From Vibrio aquaticus (lineage in GTDB: Bacteria > Pseudomonadota > Gammaproteobacteria > Enterobacterales > Vibrionaceae), in contig NZ_RXZH01000003.1 in assembly GCF_003970385.1 (NCBI RefSeq), positions 1-64,000 of the forward strand: 64,000 bases of DNA. Direction: 5' to 3'. A program made the translations under genes and the position numbers. The notes beneath the pieces are model-generated. The model worked only from the letters and a program-made list of their open reading frames with translations. It was not told the origin of the DNA and ran no database searches. Shown piece after piece: positions 49,938 to 60,510 of the stretch; positions within the stretch are counted from its first letter, which is position 1; each line of letters opens with the position of its first letter.

Positions 49938-51149
49938 TTAAGCCTCTAGAATAGCCTCAACTCTGCGCTTTTCCATCTCAGTGCGAATATCTGCGCCTTT
50001 AAAACCATCTTTGATAATGTCTTGCACATTGACCGCTAAAGCCGCTTGATAAGCGTCAGCGAAGATTTCTCTTTGTGGGTAATCAATCTCTTCATGACCG
50101 GTTCGACCACGACTATCAGCCATACAGCACAGCAGAATGTCTTGTAAGCGTTCCGGCTTGCGCCACACATCGAACTTATTGAGCACTTTGAGTTTGGTCT
50201 CAGGGCGAAGTTCAGCCGCTCGATGAATATTAGAGTGCTGTTCGCACACCATTAAAGCTAAATCGCGAAATTCGTTAGGGACACGTACTCGCTCACATAA
50301 CGCTTTAATGATTTTTAGACCGGTATGGCAATGAAGTTTATGGCTAGGCCATTCTGATTCAGGCGTAATGCCTTTGCCCAAATCATGCACTTGAGCGGCA
50401 AAACGTACGGCTAGAGAATTACTTAACTTAGCCGCTTGCTCAGCTACCAACAGGGTATGAAGTCCCGTATCAATCTCTGGATGCCACTTTTCCGGTTGAG
50501 GCACACCAAACAATGCATCAAGCTCTGGCAGGACAACCTTTAATGCATCGCAGTCTCGAAGTACTTTTAAGAATGTTTGTGGGCTTTGGGTTGAGAGAGA
50601 CTTATGCCACTCTTGCCACACGCGCTCTGGCGTTAGGTGAGTCAATTCGCCAGAATCGGCGATCTCACGCATTAAACTCAAGGTTTCAGGTGCAACGGTA
50701 AAGCCTAAATGATCGAGCTTAGCGGCAAAGCGAGCCACACGCAGCACGCGCAGAGGATCTTCGGTGAATGCATCAGAGACATGACGTAATACGCGATCTT
50801 GAAGATCTTGCTGCCCACCAAAGGGATCAATAACATTTCCTTCAGCGTCTTGAGCCATGGCGTTGATCGTTAAGTCACGGCGCAGCAGGTCTTCTTCTAG
50901 GGTAACATCCGCAGCGAAGTAACATTCAAAGCCGGTATAACCTTGGCCGACCTTGCGCTCAGTACGAGCGAGGGCATGTTCTTCTTTTGTCTTTGGGTGA
51001 AGGAACACGGGAAAATCTTTTCCGACCGCTGTGTAGCCTTTATCGAGCAGTTTATGAGGCGTAGATCCAACCACAACCCAGTCTCTGTCGTAGACGTTAA
51101 TATTTAGCAGTTGATCGCGGACTGCGCCACCGACAAGGTATCTTTGCAC
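49938..51149 (-). CDS. cca: Multifunctional CCA tRNA nucleotidyltransferase
   Basis: Adds or repairs the 3' CCA of tRNA; this class also has an HD phosphohydrolase domain. 403 residues from a GTG start at 51149 ([12 protein letters not shown], matching E. coli [12 protein letters not shown]). Motifs: [17 protein letters not shown] (catalytic acids), [24 protein letters not shown], and HD residues in [14 protein letters not shown] precedes the GTG by 9 nt; an ATG 69 bp upstream would only extend with non-conserved residues. It is divergent from gspA (88-bp gap). Confidence 0.94.
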   Translation of the reverse strand: MQRYLVGGAVRDQLLNINVYDRDWVVVGSTPHKLLDKGYTAVGKDFPVFLHPKTKEEHALARTERKVGQGYTGFECYFAADVTLEEDLLRRDLTINAMAQDAEGNVIDPFGGQQDLQDRVLRHVSDAFTEDPLRVLRVARFAAKLDHLGFTVAPETLSLMREIADSGELTHLTPERVWQEWHKSLSTQSPQTFLKVLRDCDALKVVLPELDALFGVPQPEKWHPEIDTGLHTLLVAEQAAKLSNSLAVRFAAQVHDLGKGITPESEWPSHKLHCHTGLKIIKALCERVRVPNEFRDLALMVCEQHSNIHRAAELRPETKLKVLNKFDVWRKPERLQDILLCCMADSRGRTGHEEIDYPQREIFADAYQAALAVNVQDIIKDGFKGADIRTEMEKRRVEAILEA

Positions 51150-51237
51150 CGAGTGATCCCTTTTCTTGATAATGCCATTGGCTAATAGAGCCAGCAATGG
51201 TACTTTTCTTAGCAGCAAATTCCCAGAGACGAGACGT

Positions 51238-52857
51238 ATGTATCAACAACATTTTGCACTAACAGAGTTGCCCTTTTCGATTGTGCCTAACTCTCGTTTC
51301 CTTTACCAAAGCCGCCGCCATAAAGAGGCCATCTTCCAAATCCAGGCGGGGTTAGGCGAAGGCGGTGGTTTTGCTATGTTGACTGGCGAGGTTGGTACCG
51401 GAAAAACCACCATCGCTAAATCCATACTGAAAACTTTAGCAGAGACAACTCGTGCTGGGCTTATTCTTAATCCAACCTTCTCCAATCATGAGTTGCTCGA
51501 AGCGATTTGTGATGAGTTTGATTTGATTTATGAGCCACAATCTTCTTTAAAGCAGCTCAATCAACAGATTCATCAATTCTTACTAGATAACCACGCTAAA
51601 CGCATTCAAACGTTATTGGTGATTGATGAAGCGCAACATCTTTCTGCAGATGTATTGGAGCAGCTGCGTCTCTTGACTAACCTAGAGACAGAGAGCCAAA
51701 AGCTGCTCAAAGTACTCTTGATTGGTCAGCCGGAGCTGCAACAAAAGCTCAAGATGCCTCAGTTACGTCAACTTGCTCAGAGAATGACGGGGCGCTACCA
51801 CCTTCTTCCGCTTAATCAGGATGAAACGCGTGATTACGTCAAGTTTCGACTGACTTTAGCTGGTGGCTCCCCGGAGTTATTTTCCGCACCATCGATAAAA
51901 TATATCGCCAAGCACACGACGGGGATTCCACGCCTGATCAATTTGGTGTGTGATGCGAGCTTAAAGCAAGCTTATAGCTTAGGTGAGTCACAGCCGTCGA
52001 ATGCTACGGTACAAGCCGCTTGCGACGATGTAATGAGTTTTCAAACAGGCTCAGTGAATCCTCCTCAAACGGCGGTTCGTCATTCGTTTTCGATAAGACC
52101 ATTAGCCGTCGCTTCAGTTATGGGAGCGATACTTGCCGCAGGCGCTTATTTCTATACGCCAACGTTAGTGACGCCTTGGGTCATTGCATCCGTTCATCAA
52201 CAATACCCTCAAGTCGAGAGTCTCACACAAGATAAGTTGGTTTTCCCTAGTGAGGTCAAGGCATTGCTGAATCAAGGCATTAGCCTAGAAGGGGGGATCT
52301 CAGAACTTTATCAAGTATGGGGGTATAAAGCTTCGGTACTCGATCAGCTTTGTTTGGATGAAAATGACAGTTTGTTTCGTTGCCAACGTTCACAAGCTAA
52401 CTTAACTGAGTTGGTTCAAATAAATCGCCCTGTGTTGCTAACGTTGGACATCGATGGGCAGCCGCGTTATGCGGTGCTTTATTCAGTCTCGAATCAGAAT
52501 GTCGAGCTGTTCATCAATGGCCAGCTAGTGATATTTGAGCGCGATTGGCTGTCATCCGTTTGGCAGGGGCAATATCGCCACATTTGGCAAAGCCGATGGA
52601 ACGAAACTTTGAAAGAGGGAATGAGAGGTGAACCGATCGCTCTGTTGGATAGAACCTTGTCCAAGGTACTCGGAGAGCCAGATTCAAGCAACAATCTCTT
52701 TGATGCAGAATTGAAACGCAAAGTGGAGCTGTTTCAACGTTGGCAAGGATTAACGGTCGATGGGATCGCAGGTCACCGGACTTTACGGATTTTAGAAGAA
52801 CTCGCTCAGCAAGATGCGCCAACCTTGCAGCGCGTAGAGGAGAATTCAAATGTCTAA
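51238..52857 (+). CDS. gspA: General secretion pathway protein A (ExeA/GspA)
   Basis: Inner-membrane ATPase that, with GspB, helps place the type II secretion secretin through the peptidoglycan. 539 residues from the ATG at 51238. AAA+ domain with Walker [10 protein letters not shown] at 50-58 and Walker [10 protein letters not shown]; membrane helix about 283-300; periplasmic part ending in a PG_binding_1-type repeat ([21 protein letters not shown]). The first residues ([18 protein letters not shown]) match ExeA. It overlaps gspB by 8 bp. Confidence 0.92.
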   Translation: MYQQHFALTELPFSIVPNSRFLYQSRRHKEAIFQIQAGLGEGGGFAMLTGEVGTGKTTIAKSILKTLAETTRAGLILNPTFSNHELLEAICDEFDLIYEPQSSLKQLNQQIHQFLLDNHAKRIQTLLVIDEAQHLSADVLEQLRLLTNLETESQKLLKVLLIGQPELQQKLKMPQLRQLAQRMTGRYHLLPLNQDETRDYVKFRLTLAGGSPELFSAPSIKYIAKHTTGIPRLINLVCDASLKQAYSLGESQPSNATVQAACDDVMSFQTGSVNPPQTAVRHSFSIRPLAVASVMGAILAAGAYFYTPTLVTPWVIASVHQQYPQVESLTQDKLVFPSEVKALLNQGISLEGGISELYQVWGYKASVLDQLCLDENDSLFRCQRSQANLTELVQINRPVLLTLDIDGQPRYAVLYSVSNQNVELFINGQLVIFERDWLSSVWQGQYRHIWQSRWNETLKEGMRGEPIALLDRTLSKVLGEPDSSNNLFDAELKRKVELFQRWQGLTVDGIAGHRTLRILEELAQQDAPTLQRVEENSNV

Positions 52858-53602
52858 AGTGATGCAAGCGTTAGATCAGTCTGAGCGACTCAATCAATCT
52901 TTACATCGCTCAACACACTCTGCGCATCCGCTATCTTTACCGGCGGCGCAGTCATCATCTTCGTGGCTTAATGTGTTGGCAGTCATCTTACCTCCTATTC
53001 TTGTCGGTGGGGGGATGACCTATCAGACCTACCATGACTATCTCGCAGCTTGGCGAACAGACAACATTGCAGAGACGATCTTGGTTGAAAAACCATTCGA
53101 ATTTAACGTAGTCTCAGCGCCAGACTTTGGCAGGCTAGCAACAACCTATAAAGTACAGACAGAGCCGAGTGAGACTTTACTTGAGAGTGTTGTGTCAGCG
53201 CCGCAACCAGTGAATAGTGAGCCAGTGTTTGAAAACCAAGACAACAGCGATGATGAGCTTCTTGACGGTCTCGATCTGTCGCAGTTGTCTCCAGAGTTAG
53301 CGCAGCGATTTCAATCTGCTCTCACTGAGAAAGTAGAGAGTAAACCAGTAGCGACGAATGCGAGTAACTTAGCGCAGAATGCCGAGCAGTGGTATGGCAA
53401 ACTGCCCCCTTTGAATTTTCAAACTCACGTGTTCTCGAGTAAGCCGAGTAAACGTTGGGTGAAAGTCAACGGTGTTGAATACAGTCAAGGAGATTGGCTT
53501 AATGATGATATCGAACTTGTGGCGATTGAACAGCAATCGTGTTTGATTCGTTTTCAAGGTGAGCTAGTTGAAGTGCCGGCCCTGTATGATTGGCAAGGTT
53601 AA
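52850..53602 (+). CDS. gspB: General secretion pathway protein B (ExeB/GspB)
   Basis: Partner of GspA in secretin assembly. 250 residues: short cytoplasmic N-terminus, one membrane helix about 38-58, a variable linker, and the C-terminal GspB domain (WVKVNGVEYSQGDWLNDDIEL..IRFQGELVEVP). It overlaps gspA by 8 bp. A bidirectional terminator follows. The main type II secretion operon is not in this window. Confidence 0.9.
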   Translation: MSKVMQALDQSERLNQSLHRSTHSAHPLSLPAAQSSSSWLNVLAVILPPILVGGGMTYQTYHDYLAAWRTDNIAETILVEKPFEFNVVSAPDFGRLATTYKVQTEPSETLLESVVSAPQPVNSEPVFENQDNSDDELLDGLDLSQLSPELAQRFQSALTEKVESKPVATNASNLAQNAEQWYGKLPPLNFQTHVFSSKPSKRWVKVNGVEYSQGDWLNDDIELVAIEQQSCLIRFQGELVEVPALYDWQG

Positions 53603-53610
53603 CAAGCATT

Positions 53611-53636
53611 AAAAAGGTCGCTCCGGCGACCTTTTT
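53611..53636. terminator. Bidirectional terminator between gspB and ygiM
   Basis: GGTCGC (53616-53621) pairs with GCGACC (53626-53631) around TCCG; five A on the left and five T on the right. Confidence 0.9.
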
Positions 53637-53654
53637 AGTATTCGTATGTTGAGC

Positions 53655-54266
53655 TTATGACCAGCCTGATGGCGAGCGTTTTCTGCGTGGAATGATATGA
53701 GGAAGAATCAAACCAAATAGAAGGCCAAGACCAGCAACACCACCACCGTACATGAAGTATTTCAGCAGTAGGTCGTCTTTTTGTGTGTCGAGCTTAGCAC
53801 GCAGTTTACGCACTTCTTCTTGAGAGGCTGAGAGCTGCTGACTCATGTCGCTGTAGCCCTGCTCTAGCTCGTTAATTTGACTATTGCGTGTTTCCAGCGA
53901 ATCCACTAGACCTGCTTTTTCTTGATCAGCATTTGAGCGGGCATTGGCTAATTTCTCTTTCACTTCAGAAAGCTCTTTCTCAAGTTTTGGTAGACGTAAC
54001 GCCATGCTTTCTTGGTTGCTAATAAAGCGGCTTTCTACCCAACCTTTGCGGCCTTTACTATCTTGAACCTGGGTGTAGCCAGAATCTTTGTTTGTCGAGA
54101 GTAGCTTCACTTTATCGCCAGCATCCACACTACCGATAATACGGAATTGATTGCTAGGGCCTGAATGCATGTAAGTAAATAGCTTGTCTGAAATATAACG
54201 GTCTTGAGCAAATGCCGCAGGAACAGCAAGCATTGATACTAAAACTAAGCACACCAGTTTTTTCAC
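53655..54266 (-). CDS. ygiM: SH3-domain membrane protein YgiM
   Basis: A 203-residue protein: signal sequence from a GTG start at 54266 (VKKLVCLVLVSMLAVPAAFA), a bacterial SH3 domain (YISDKLFTYMHSGPSNQFRIIGSVDAGDKVKLL), a coiled coil about 95-165, and a C-terminal membrane helix followed by a basic tail (PRRKRSPSGWS). AGGA lies 7 nt before the GTG; a longer in-frame start at 54407 gives an implausible N-terminus. The family may bind peptidoglycan; the role is unknown. In E. coli ygiM is beside cca; here gspAB intervene. Confidence 0.85.
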   Translation of the reverse strand: MKKLVCLVLVSMLAVPAAFAQDRYISDKLFTYMHSGPSNQFRIIGSVDAGDKVKLLSTNKDSGYTQVQDSKGRKGWVESRFISNQESMALRLPKLEKELSEVKEKLANARSNADQEKAGLVDSLETRNSQINELEQGYSDMSQQLSASQEEVRKLRAKLDTQKDDLLLKYFMYGGGVAGLGLLFGLILPHIIPRRKRSPSGWS

Positions 54267-54365
54267 GGTAAATCCTTTAACAGTCTTAAGGGCTGGAAAC
54301 CCATAACCCAATATCTTCATTTTTCTAACGTCAAATAGTAAGTAGTTTCGTATCTGACTGCAACA

Positions 54366-54392
54366 AAGAAGGGAGGCTGAGCCTCCCTTTCT
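54366..54392 (-). terminator. Terminator after pitA
   Basis: AAGGGAGGC (54369-54377) pairs with GCCTCCCTT (54381-54389) around TGA; the minus-strand continuation is CTTTG, a weak T-run. It is 55 bp past the pitA stop. Confidence 0.7.
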
Positions 54393-54444
54393 GTGGTTTT
54401 GAGTCAATAATAACAGTGAGCTTACAAATCACTGACCTTATTGA

Positions 54445-55704
54445 TTAAGCAAACATTGCTTGGATTGCGTAGAAGAATACCACTGCCAATAGCGCACCTG
54501 CTGGTAGCGTTACGATCCAAGAAGCAACGATATTACGAACTACGCCAAGGTTTAGCGCTGCGATACCGCGAGCAAAACCAACACCTAGAACCGCACCAAC
54601 CAGTGTTTGTGTAGTCGAGATTGGTAGACCAGTACCTGACGCAAGAACAACCGTACATGCTGTCGCTAGCTGAGCAGCGAAACCACGGCTTGGCGTAAGC
54701 TCAGTAATGCCAGTACCAACGGTTGCCATTACTTTGTGGCCGAGTGTTGCAAGACCAACAACGATACCAAAGCCGCCAAGAGGTAGAATCCACCAAGCGA
54801 TAGTGCTCTTACCGGTGATTTCACCCATGTGTTCAACGGTCGATACAACCGCAGATAGAGGGCCAATCGCGTTTGCTACGTCGTTTGAACCGTGAGCAAA
54901 TGCCATCGCACACGCTGTGATAACCATTAACACGCTGAAAATACCTTCAACGCCAGCAAAACCGTGGTCATCTTCGCGGTTAGAGAATTTCTTCTGAATG
55001 TAGAAGTAGCCACCAGCCATCACAAGTGCAGAAACCGCTGCAGCCCACATCCAAGCTTCACCATTTGAAAGGTGTAAGCCAACGTGCTTAAGGCCTTTCT
55101 TAATGGTTACCAGAGCGATAACCATGGTTGTGATGAACATGTAGACCGGAACAAAACGCTTTGCGTTGAAGAGCGGTTTTTCTGTATCAAAGATTAAGCG
55201 CTGAGCACTGACAAAGATAACGTATGCAAAGAAACCAGAGATAACAGGCGTAATAATCCAGCTACCTACAATACCTTGAACTGAGGCCCAGTCCACGGCT
55301 TCTGTACCGACAGACACACACGCAAAACCGATGATCGCACCGATGATTGAGTGAGTGGTTGATACTGGCCAGCCCATATAAGACGCTAGCAATAGCCATG
55401 TACCTGCGGCAAGAAGCGCAGACATCATGCCGTAGACAAGAACGTCAGGCTGATGAGCGAATAGGGACGTTTCAATTACACCTTTACGGATAGTGTCGGT
55501 TACTTCACCACCTGCTAAATATGCACCCGCAAATTCAAAGATCATCGCAATGATGATTGCTTGTTTTACGGTTAACGCTTTAGAACCTACTGATGTACCC
55601 ATCGCATTGGCTACATCGTTTGCGCCAATACCGATCGCCATCAGAAAACCGAAAGCGGCTGCAATAATAATCAGGACAGTGCCGTAGTTCGCAAGGATAT
55701 CCAT
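54445..55704 (-). CDS. pitA: Inorganic phosphate transporter, Pit family
   Basis: Low-affinity phosphate (metal-phosphate/H+) symporter of the inner membrane. 419 residues from the ATG at 55704. The duplicated Pit signature is present twice in inverted halves: GANDVANAMG at 27-36 and GSNDVANAIG near 272; GWPVSTTHS and GLPISTTQT are the paired loop motifs. About ten membrane helices. It is downstream of a PhoU-like gene, a common pairing. An upstream in-frame ATG (55749) is not needed. Confidence 0.92.
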   Translation of the reverse strand: MDILANYGTVLIIIAAAFGFLMAIGIGANDVANAMGTSVGSKALTVKQAIIIAMIFEFAGAYLAGGEVTDTIRKGVIETSLFAHQPDVLVYGMMSALLAAGTWLLLASYMGWPVSTTHSIIGAIIGFACVSVGTEAVDWASVQGIVGSWIITPVISGFFAYVIFVSAQRLIFDTEKPLFNAKRFVPVYMFITTMVIALVTIKKGLKHVGLHLSNGEAWMWAAAVSALVMAGGYFYIQKKFSNREDDHGFAGVEGIFSVLMVITACAMAFAHGSNDVANAIGPLSAVVSTVEHMGEITGKSTIAWWILPLGGFGIVVGLATLGHKVMATVGTGITELTPSRGFAAQLATACTVVLASGTGLPISTTQTLVGAVLGVGFARGIAALNLGVVRNIVASWIVTLPAGALLAVVFFYAIQAMFA

Positions 55705-55834
55705 CGTAATACCTAGTTGTTGATAACAAGCGGAGCAAAATTTAAGCACGACAAACCCCTTCAGCGAGTCAGTATTTATCGCCTAGTAGGGGAGTGTTCG
55801 AATTAGATGCTCTTCGTTATTTGGTTAACTTATT

Positions 55835-56515
55835 TTATGAGCGAGACAACATTACTTCCAGACGCGCACCAACACGTTGCGCCTGATCAGCAATACCACC
55901 TACCCACTCTAGAATTTTGTAAAGGAACATCACATCAATAGGATTTAGATCTGCTTCGATAGCCATTAGCTGCTGACGAAGTTGAATCTGCATCGCGTCT
56001 GTGTCGTCCTCAATCACATCCAGTTGATGGATCATTTCAGCCACAAGTGTTACTTCACGGCCTTTAAATCCAGTTTCCAATAACTCATCAAGCTCATTGA
56101 TAACTTTTTGCGCTTGCTCAGCTGCGTCTAAACAACGTTTAACATACGCAATGAAGTTTTCTTGAAGAGGTGCAGGGATAGTCAATTGACGGCCATATAC
56201 TCGGCCAGCAATGTCTTTTGCAAGGTTTGCGAGTTTGTCTTGCTGCGTTAGTAGCTCCAACATGTCACTACGATCGACAGGCATAAACAAACCACGAGGA
56301 AGTTTAAGACGAATTTCGCGCTTTAATACGTCGGCTTCTTTCTCTAGGTGAGAAATCTGTGAACGGATCTCTGCTGCTTTCTCCCAGTCGCCCTTTGAAC
56401 TGACTTCAAAGAAGTTAACTAGGTGTGAGCAACATTCATTTACACACACAACGTGGCGCTGCAAAGGTTTAATAGGGGACTTTGCAAATAACCCCATAAT
56501 TGTATTTACTGGCAT
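55835..56515 (-). CDS. PhoU-like DUF47 protein (TIGR00153)
   Basis: A 226-residue all-helical PhoU-fold protein, DUF47/TIGR00153 family. Features: MPVNTIMGLFAKSPIKPLQRH start, acidic-rich metal-type segments (EIRSQISHLEKEADVLKRE, DVIEDDTDAM), and LYKILEWVGGIADQAQRVG. It is 130 bp upstream of pitA and likely regulates or supports that transporter. The ATG two codons earlier (56521) is also possible. Confidence 0.85.
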   Translation of the reverse strand: MPVNTIMGLFAKSPIKPLQRHVVCVNECCSHLVNFFEVSSKGDWEKAAEIRSQISHLEKEADVLKREIRLKLPRGLFMPVDRSDMLELLTQQDKLANLAKDIAGRVYGRQLTIPAPLQENFIAYVKRCLDAAEQAQKVINELDELLETGFKGREVTLVAEMIHQLDVIEDDTDAMQIQLRQQLMAIEADLNPIDVMFLYKILEWVGGIADQAQRVGARLEVMLSRS

Positions 56516-56721
56516 GGTCATTCAACCCAATTAATATAACCTAAAAACTAACATACACCATTTCATGGTGAAATGTTGAACGATGGCTATAAAGGCGCGC
56601 ATGTTAACCCATTAAATCACTCATTTAAACTGTTTTAGATCATCATTACGGCGATATTTCTTTCTTGCCGAGTAAGAAAATTGGCAATATCCTGTCTGTA
56701 TCTGCTTTGAAAGGTATAGCT

Positions 56722-58239
56722 ATGGAAACCGAGATAGAACTGAAGTTTTTTGTTTCTCCTGAATTTTCAGAGACATTACGTAAAAAAATCTCTGAAACCA
56801 AAGTACTTCAGCACAGCTGTCGAGAGCTTGGTAACATCTACTTCGATACGCCTGATAACTGGCTGCGTCAGCATGATATTGGCATGCGTATTCGCCGCTT
56901 TGATGATGTTTATGTGCAAACAGTAAAGACGTCTGGGCGAGTGGTGGCAGGATTGCACCAAAGACCGGAATACAATGCTGAACACGACAGTGACGATCCG
57001 GATTTAACCCTTCATCCTGGTGATATTTGGCCTCAAGGTAAAGATGTTCAAACCTTGCAGTCCGAGCTCACCCCTCTTTTCTCTACCAACTTTACTCGCG
57101 AACAGTGGTTGATTGGCATGCCTGATGGGAGCCAAGTCGAAGTGGCATTTGACCAAGGTAAAGTTGAAGCAAAGGGTCAAGAAGATCCGATTTGCGAGGT
57201 AGAGCTTGAACTGAAATCGGGTCAAACCGATGCGCTTTTTACTTTGGCCCGTAGCTTCTGTGAAGAAGGCGGCATGCGTTTGGGTAATCTAAGTAAAGCC
57301 GCAAAGGGTTATCGCTTAGCAATGGGATACACTGGCGACGAAGTCAAACCTTTGGCCTTAGTGAAGACAGCGAAAAAAGACACGGTTGAATCGTGTTTCA
57401 TCAACTCGCTCGAACATGCGCTTTCTCATTGGCACTACCATGAGCAGATCTATTCAGAGCGTGACTCAATAGAAGCCTTGTATGAAATCAAACACGCCAT
57501 CAGTTTTATCCGACAAATTTTAACTGTGTATGGTGGTGTTGTACCACGTCGTGCCAGTGCGATATTGCGCCAAGAACTTAAGTGGTTAGAACAAGATTTA
57601 GAGTGGTTGAACGAGTATGACTACCTCGAAGATCTGCTTGAAGACAAAGGTCATGCTTTACGTAAGCTCGATGCGCGTAAATTTCTTGTTGGTGAGCTAA
57701 AGCTCATTGAAGAGCAATTGCCAAACCGTGAAGAAGTTTTGGCGTTACTTAACTCAGCTCGTTACACGGGACTTCTACTGGATTTGAGCCGTTGGATCTT
57801 AACCCGAGGTTGGCAGCCATTCCTTGACGATAAATCTCGCAACAAGATGGCTCTGACGATTGAACACTTCTCAGTAGAGCAGCTTGATCGCACCTGGGCA
57901 GAGCTGATGGAAGCGTTTCCACCAGAGCGAAACTTGACTAGCGAAGATTACATTGAGCAGCAATATCGTTTGATGCGTAATTTGTACACTGGTGTGAGCT
58001 TTGCAAGTTTGTACGATTTCGATGAACGAGACAGCTTTCGCCTGCCTTGGAGTGATTTACTTCATGGTACTGATGATTTGCTCAAGCTAAGAACCTTGTC
58101 TCAATTGGTCGATAAGCTTGAAGGTGAAGAGCGTGAGCAGCTTGAGAGGTGGTTGGCTCGTCAAGAAAGCTCAATACTGCATGCAATGGAGCAGACTCGT
58201 ATTATCTGCATCGAAGCAGAGCCTTATTGGCAAGATTAA
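56722..58239 (+). CDS. ygiF: Inorganic triphosphatase YgiF (CYTH-CHAD)
   Basis: 505 residues. The N-terminal CYTH domain starts METEIELKFF, with the ExExK signature at 3-7, followed by a YFDTPDNWLR segment and IRRF; it hydrolyses tripolyphosphate in E. coli. The C-terminal half (from about 240) is a CHAD domain, rich in His and Arg/Lys, which binds polyphosphate. The ATG at 56722, with AAGG upstream, is chosen over an in-frame 56665. It is in the ygiF-glnE-hldE neighbourhood, but two genes now separate it from glnE. A terminator follows. Confidence 0.9.
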   Translation: METEIELKFFVSPEFSETLRKKISETKVLQHSCRELGNIYFDTPDNWLRQHDIGMRIRRFDDVYVQTVKTSGRVVAGLHQRPEYNAEHDSDDPDLTLHPGDIWPQGKDVQTLQSELTPLFSTNFTREQWLIGMPDGSQVEVAFDQGKVEAKGQEDPICEVELELKSGQTDALFTLARSFCEEGGMRLGNLSKAAKGYRLAMGYTGDEVKPLALVKTAKKDTVESCFINSLEHALSHWHYHEQIYSERDSIEALYEIKHAISFIRQILTVYGGVVPRRASAILRQELKWLEQDLEWLNEYDYLEDLLEDKGHALRKLDARKFLVGELKLIEEQLPNREEVLALLNSARYTGLLLDLSRWILTRGWQPFLDDKSRNKMALTIEHFSVEQLDRTWAELMEAFPPERNLTSEDYIEQQYRLMRNLYTGVSFASLYDFDERDSFRLPWSDLLHGTDDLLKLRTLSQLVDKLEGEEREQLERWLARQESSILHAMEQTRIICIEAEPYWQD

Positions 58240-58248
58240 TTCAGTAGA

Positions 58249-58276
58249 CAACGGGAGCCTCAAGCTCCCGTTTTTA
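58249..58276 (+). terminator. Terminator after ygiF
   Basis: ACGGGAGC (58251-58258) pairs with GCTCCCGT (58264-58271), then T-run. Its T-run overlaps the stop codon of the converging K+ channel gene. Confidence 0.85.
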
Positions 58277-59029
58277 TTTGCTCTCTTTTTGTTGTTCTAA
58301 TTTATCAAGTCGTCTGAGTATCTCATCTTGCTTTTCCACTAGCTCGATCAGCAATCGTTCTTTGTTTTCAGCTCGTGAGGTTTGTTTTTTTGTCGGAGAG
58401 GTGATCATAGAGGTAACCAAACCTGAAATCATACCGAACAAGCCGACACCACAAATAATCAGCCCCGCAGCCAAAATACGCCCTGCATCGGTGACTGGAT
58501 AATGATCGCCGTAGCCTACGGTCGAAATTGTCACCAGGGCCCACCACATCGCATCACCACCATCTTGAATGTTGGCATCGGGTGATTGCCCTTCAATAAA
58601 GAGCATCATGCTTGAGCCTGCCGTTAATAAAATCACCATCAACAGCAGAATAGAAGCCAGTGTTGTTTCGTGTTTATTATTCAAAAGTTGGCTGATGACG
58701 CTTCGACTTGAGCGAATGACTAAGATCACTCTTAATATAGAGAATAGGCGAGCGTATCGTAAGGGTTCGATCATCGGCAGGCTTGCAAGGAAATCGATCC
58801 AGTGGCGTTTCATAAATTGCACACGATCTGCAGCGCGGATCAAATCTACGCTTAGCTGTAGGATAAATATGCTACAGATAATGAAGTCGAGGCCGATAAG
58901 TACTTGTCGAGTTTCAGAGGTTAAAGGGAAAAATAACAAGCCAGAGATCACAAATAACGCCATAAAAGACAGGATTAGTGACAGTAAACTCATCGGCTTT
59001 GTATCGTCTTTGATATCATTCTTTTTCAT
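58274..59029 (-). CDS. Voltage-gated-type potassium channel protein
   Basis: 251 residues from the ATG at 59029. The selectivity filter TVGYGD is at 170-175, in the pore loop between two helices (about 123-145 and 185-207). The N-terminal half has further hydrophobic segments about 14-34 and 43-65 and an Arg-spaced stretch RYARLFSILRVILVIRSSRS (91-110), S4-like. The C-terminus is a coiled coil (LVEKQDEILRRLDKLEQQ). The longer open frame to 59263 would overlap the divergent chemoreceptor gene. A six-helix architecture is inferred, not certain. Confidence 0.82.
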   Translation of the reverse strand: MKKNDIKDDTKPMSLLSLILSFMALFVISGLLFFPLTSETRQVLIGLDFIICSIFILQLSVDLIRAADRVQFMKRHWIDFLASLPMIEPLRYARLFSILRVILVIRSSRSVISQLLNNKHETTLASILLLMVILLTAGSSMMLFIEGQSPDANIQDGGDAMWWALVTISTVGYGDHYPVTDAGRILAAGLIICGVGLFGMISGLVTSMITSPTKKQTSRAENKERLLIELVEKQDEILRRLDKLEQQKESK

Positions 59030-59135
59030 ACGAGGCTCGAAATAAATATAGCGTCTGCATTCAGATGGATAGAGCTTAGGTGGCCTGTGTTTAGCCAGGT
59101 CCACACAATATATAAGACTTAGTGGAGAAGTAACA

Positions 59136-60392
59136 ATGACCAAACTGGCATTTAAACCATGGGAGCGAGTGATTACCGATATTCGCTTAGTCCCAAAGAT
59201 GGTGATGCTGATGGTGTTCAGTACGATACTGATTATCGCCAAGCAGTTATGGGACGCGAGCACCTTTCATGACTCCCTTTTAGCCGCAACCCAAAATGCT
59301 CAGGTTGCGCAAGAACATTATGATGCCTACCTTGTTCAAGTTGCGTGGCAAACTGGACTATTGATTGTGGTCTTTGTTGCTTTACTGATGTTTGCGGCGC
59401 GCATTATGTTACGTCAAACCCAATATTTGAGTGACTCGATCAAAACGATGGCAGAAAGAGATCTGTCAGTGCCGATCGAAATGGCATGTAAAGATGAATA
59501 CGGTGACGTAGCACGTGAACTAGAGAAAACGCGAGTTCAGCTGCAAGAGATGATCAAATTGCAAGTTGATGCTTCACAAGAGCTTTCAGGCCTGACAGAA
59601 GTGATGACGCTCAGCATGTCTGAAACCAAAGAATCAGCGCAAGAAGAGTTCAATGAAATTGATCAACTTGCCACCGCGATGAGTGAAATGAGCTCTACGG
59701 TTCAAACGGTGGCCGATCATGCACAGAACGCTTCTTCATTGACTGAAAGTGCATCCGGCCAGGCGGCAACAGGCCAGCGCTTTGTGCAAGACACGGTACT
59801 AAAAATCAGTGAGCTTTCTAAAGATATTTCTGCTTCAGCGGAGGCGGTGAACCAGGTCGAAGACAGTGTTGGTTCAATCGGTAGTGTGGTTGGCACGATT
59901 CAAGGTATTTCTGAACAGACTAACTTATTGGCATTGAATGCAGCGATTGAAGCGGCTCGTGCGGGTGAAGCGGGTCGAGGTTTTGCCGTGGTTGCTGACG
60001 AAGTTCGTAACCTAGCACAACGCACTCAGCAAGCGACGGTTGAAATTCAAGAGATGATTACGTTATTGCAAACCAACGCAAACTCAGCGGTTGAGCTGAT
60101 GGAGAAAAGCGTTGTTGAAGCGGCAGAAGGTGTAGAACTGGTCACCAATGCGGGCAGCGAACTGGATGGTATTGTTGGTCAGGTGAACCAGATCAACGAC
60201 ATGAACTTCCAGATTGCAACGGCTGCCGGCCAACAGAGTAGTGTTGCGGAAGAGATGGATCAAAACCTCACCAATGTACGCGAACTTGTTGAAGCATCGG
60301 TAACGGTCGTTTCGGAGCTGCTTGAAACTTCAGAAATCATGCAGCAGAACGCAGAAGAATTAGATAAGAAGATCACCTCGTTTAAAGTCTAA
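59136..60392 (+). CDS. Methyl-accepting chemotaxis protein
   Basis: A 418-residue chemoreceptor. Helices about 19-38 and 71-91 enclose only about 32 periplasmic residues, so there is no room for a normal ligand-binding domain; it may sense through the membrane or a cytoplasmic partner. HAMP about 92-144 precedes the signalling coiled coil, with the hairpin tip [30 protein letters not shown] precedes the ATG. No CheW-pentapeptide tail for CheR is evident. Divergent from the K+ channel gene with a 106-bp spacer. Confidence 0.88.
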   Translation: MTKLAFKPWERVITDIRLVPKMVMLMVFSTILIIAKQLWDASTFHDSLLAATQNAQVAQEHYDAYLVQVAWQTGLLIVVFVALLMFAARIMLRQTQYLSDSIKTMAERDLSVPIEMACKDEYGDVARELEKTRVQLQEMIKLQVDASQELSGLTEVMTLSMSETKESAQEEFNEIDQLATAMSEMSSTVQTVADHAQNASSLTESASGQAATGQRFVQDTVLKISELSKDISASAEAVNQVEDSVGSIGSVVGTIQGISEQTNLLALNAAIEAARAGEAGRGFAVVADEVRNLAQRTQQATVEIQEMITLLQTNANSAVELMEKSVVEAAEGVELVTNAGSELDGIVGQVNQINDMNFQIATAAGQQSSVAEEMDQNLTNVRELVEASVTVVSELLETSEIMQQNAEELDKKITSFKV

Positions 60393-60410
60393 TTTTTTCA
60401 CTGAGATTAA

Positions 60411-60446
60411 AGAAAACGCTCACTCATTGATGGTGGGCGTTTTTTA
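60411..60446 (+). terminator. Terminator after the chemoreceptor gene
   Basis: ACGCTCAC (60415-60422) pairs, with one T-G pair, with GTGGGCGT (60433-60440), then six T. Confidence 0.78.
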
Positions 60447-60510
60447 TTGGTTTAAGTCTGGTATAAATAGTCCATAACCTTTCAAAGGCTTAGCGAAACA
60501 AGGAAGAACC

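Noticed and set aside
54267..54407. 47-residue extension of ygiM
   Set aside because: It would bury the signal peptide inside the protein; the GTG at 54266 has a good ribosome site and puts the signal sequence first.
59030..59263. 78-residue N-terminal extension of the K+ channel
   Set aside because: Would overlap the start of the divergent chemoreceptor gene and has no channel-like sequence.
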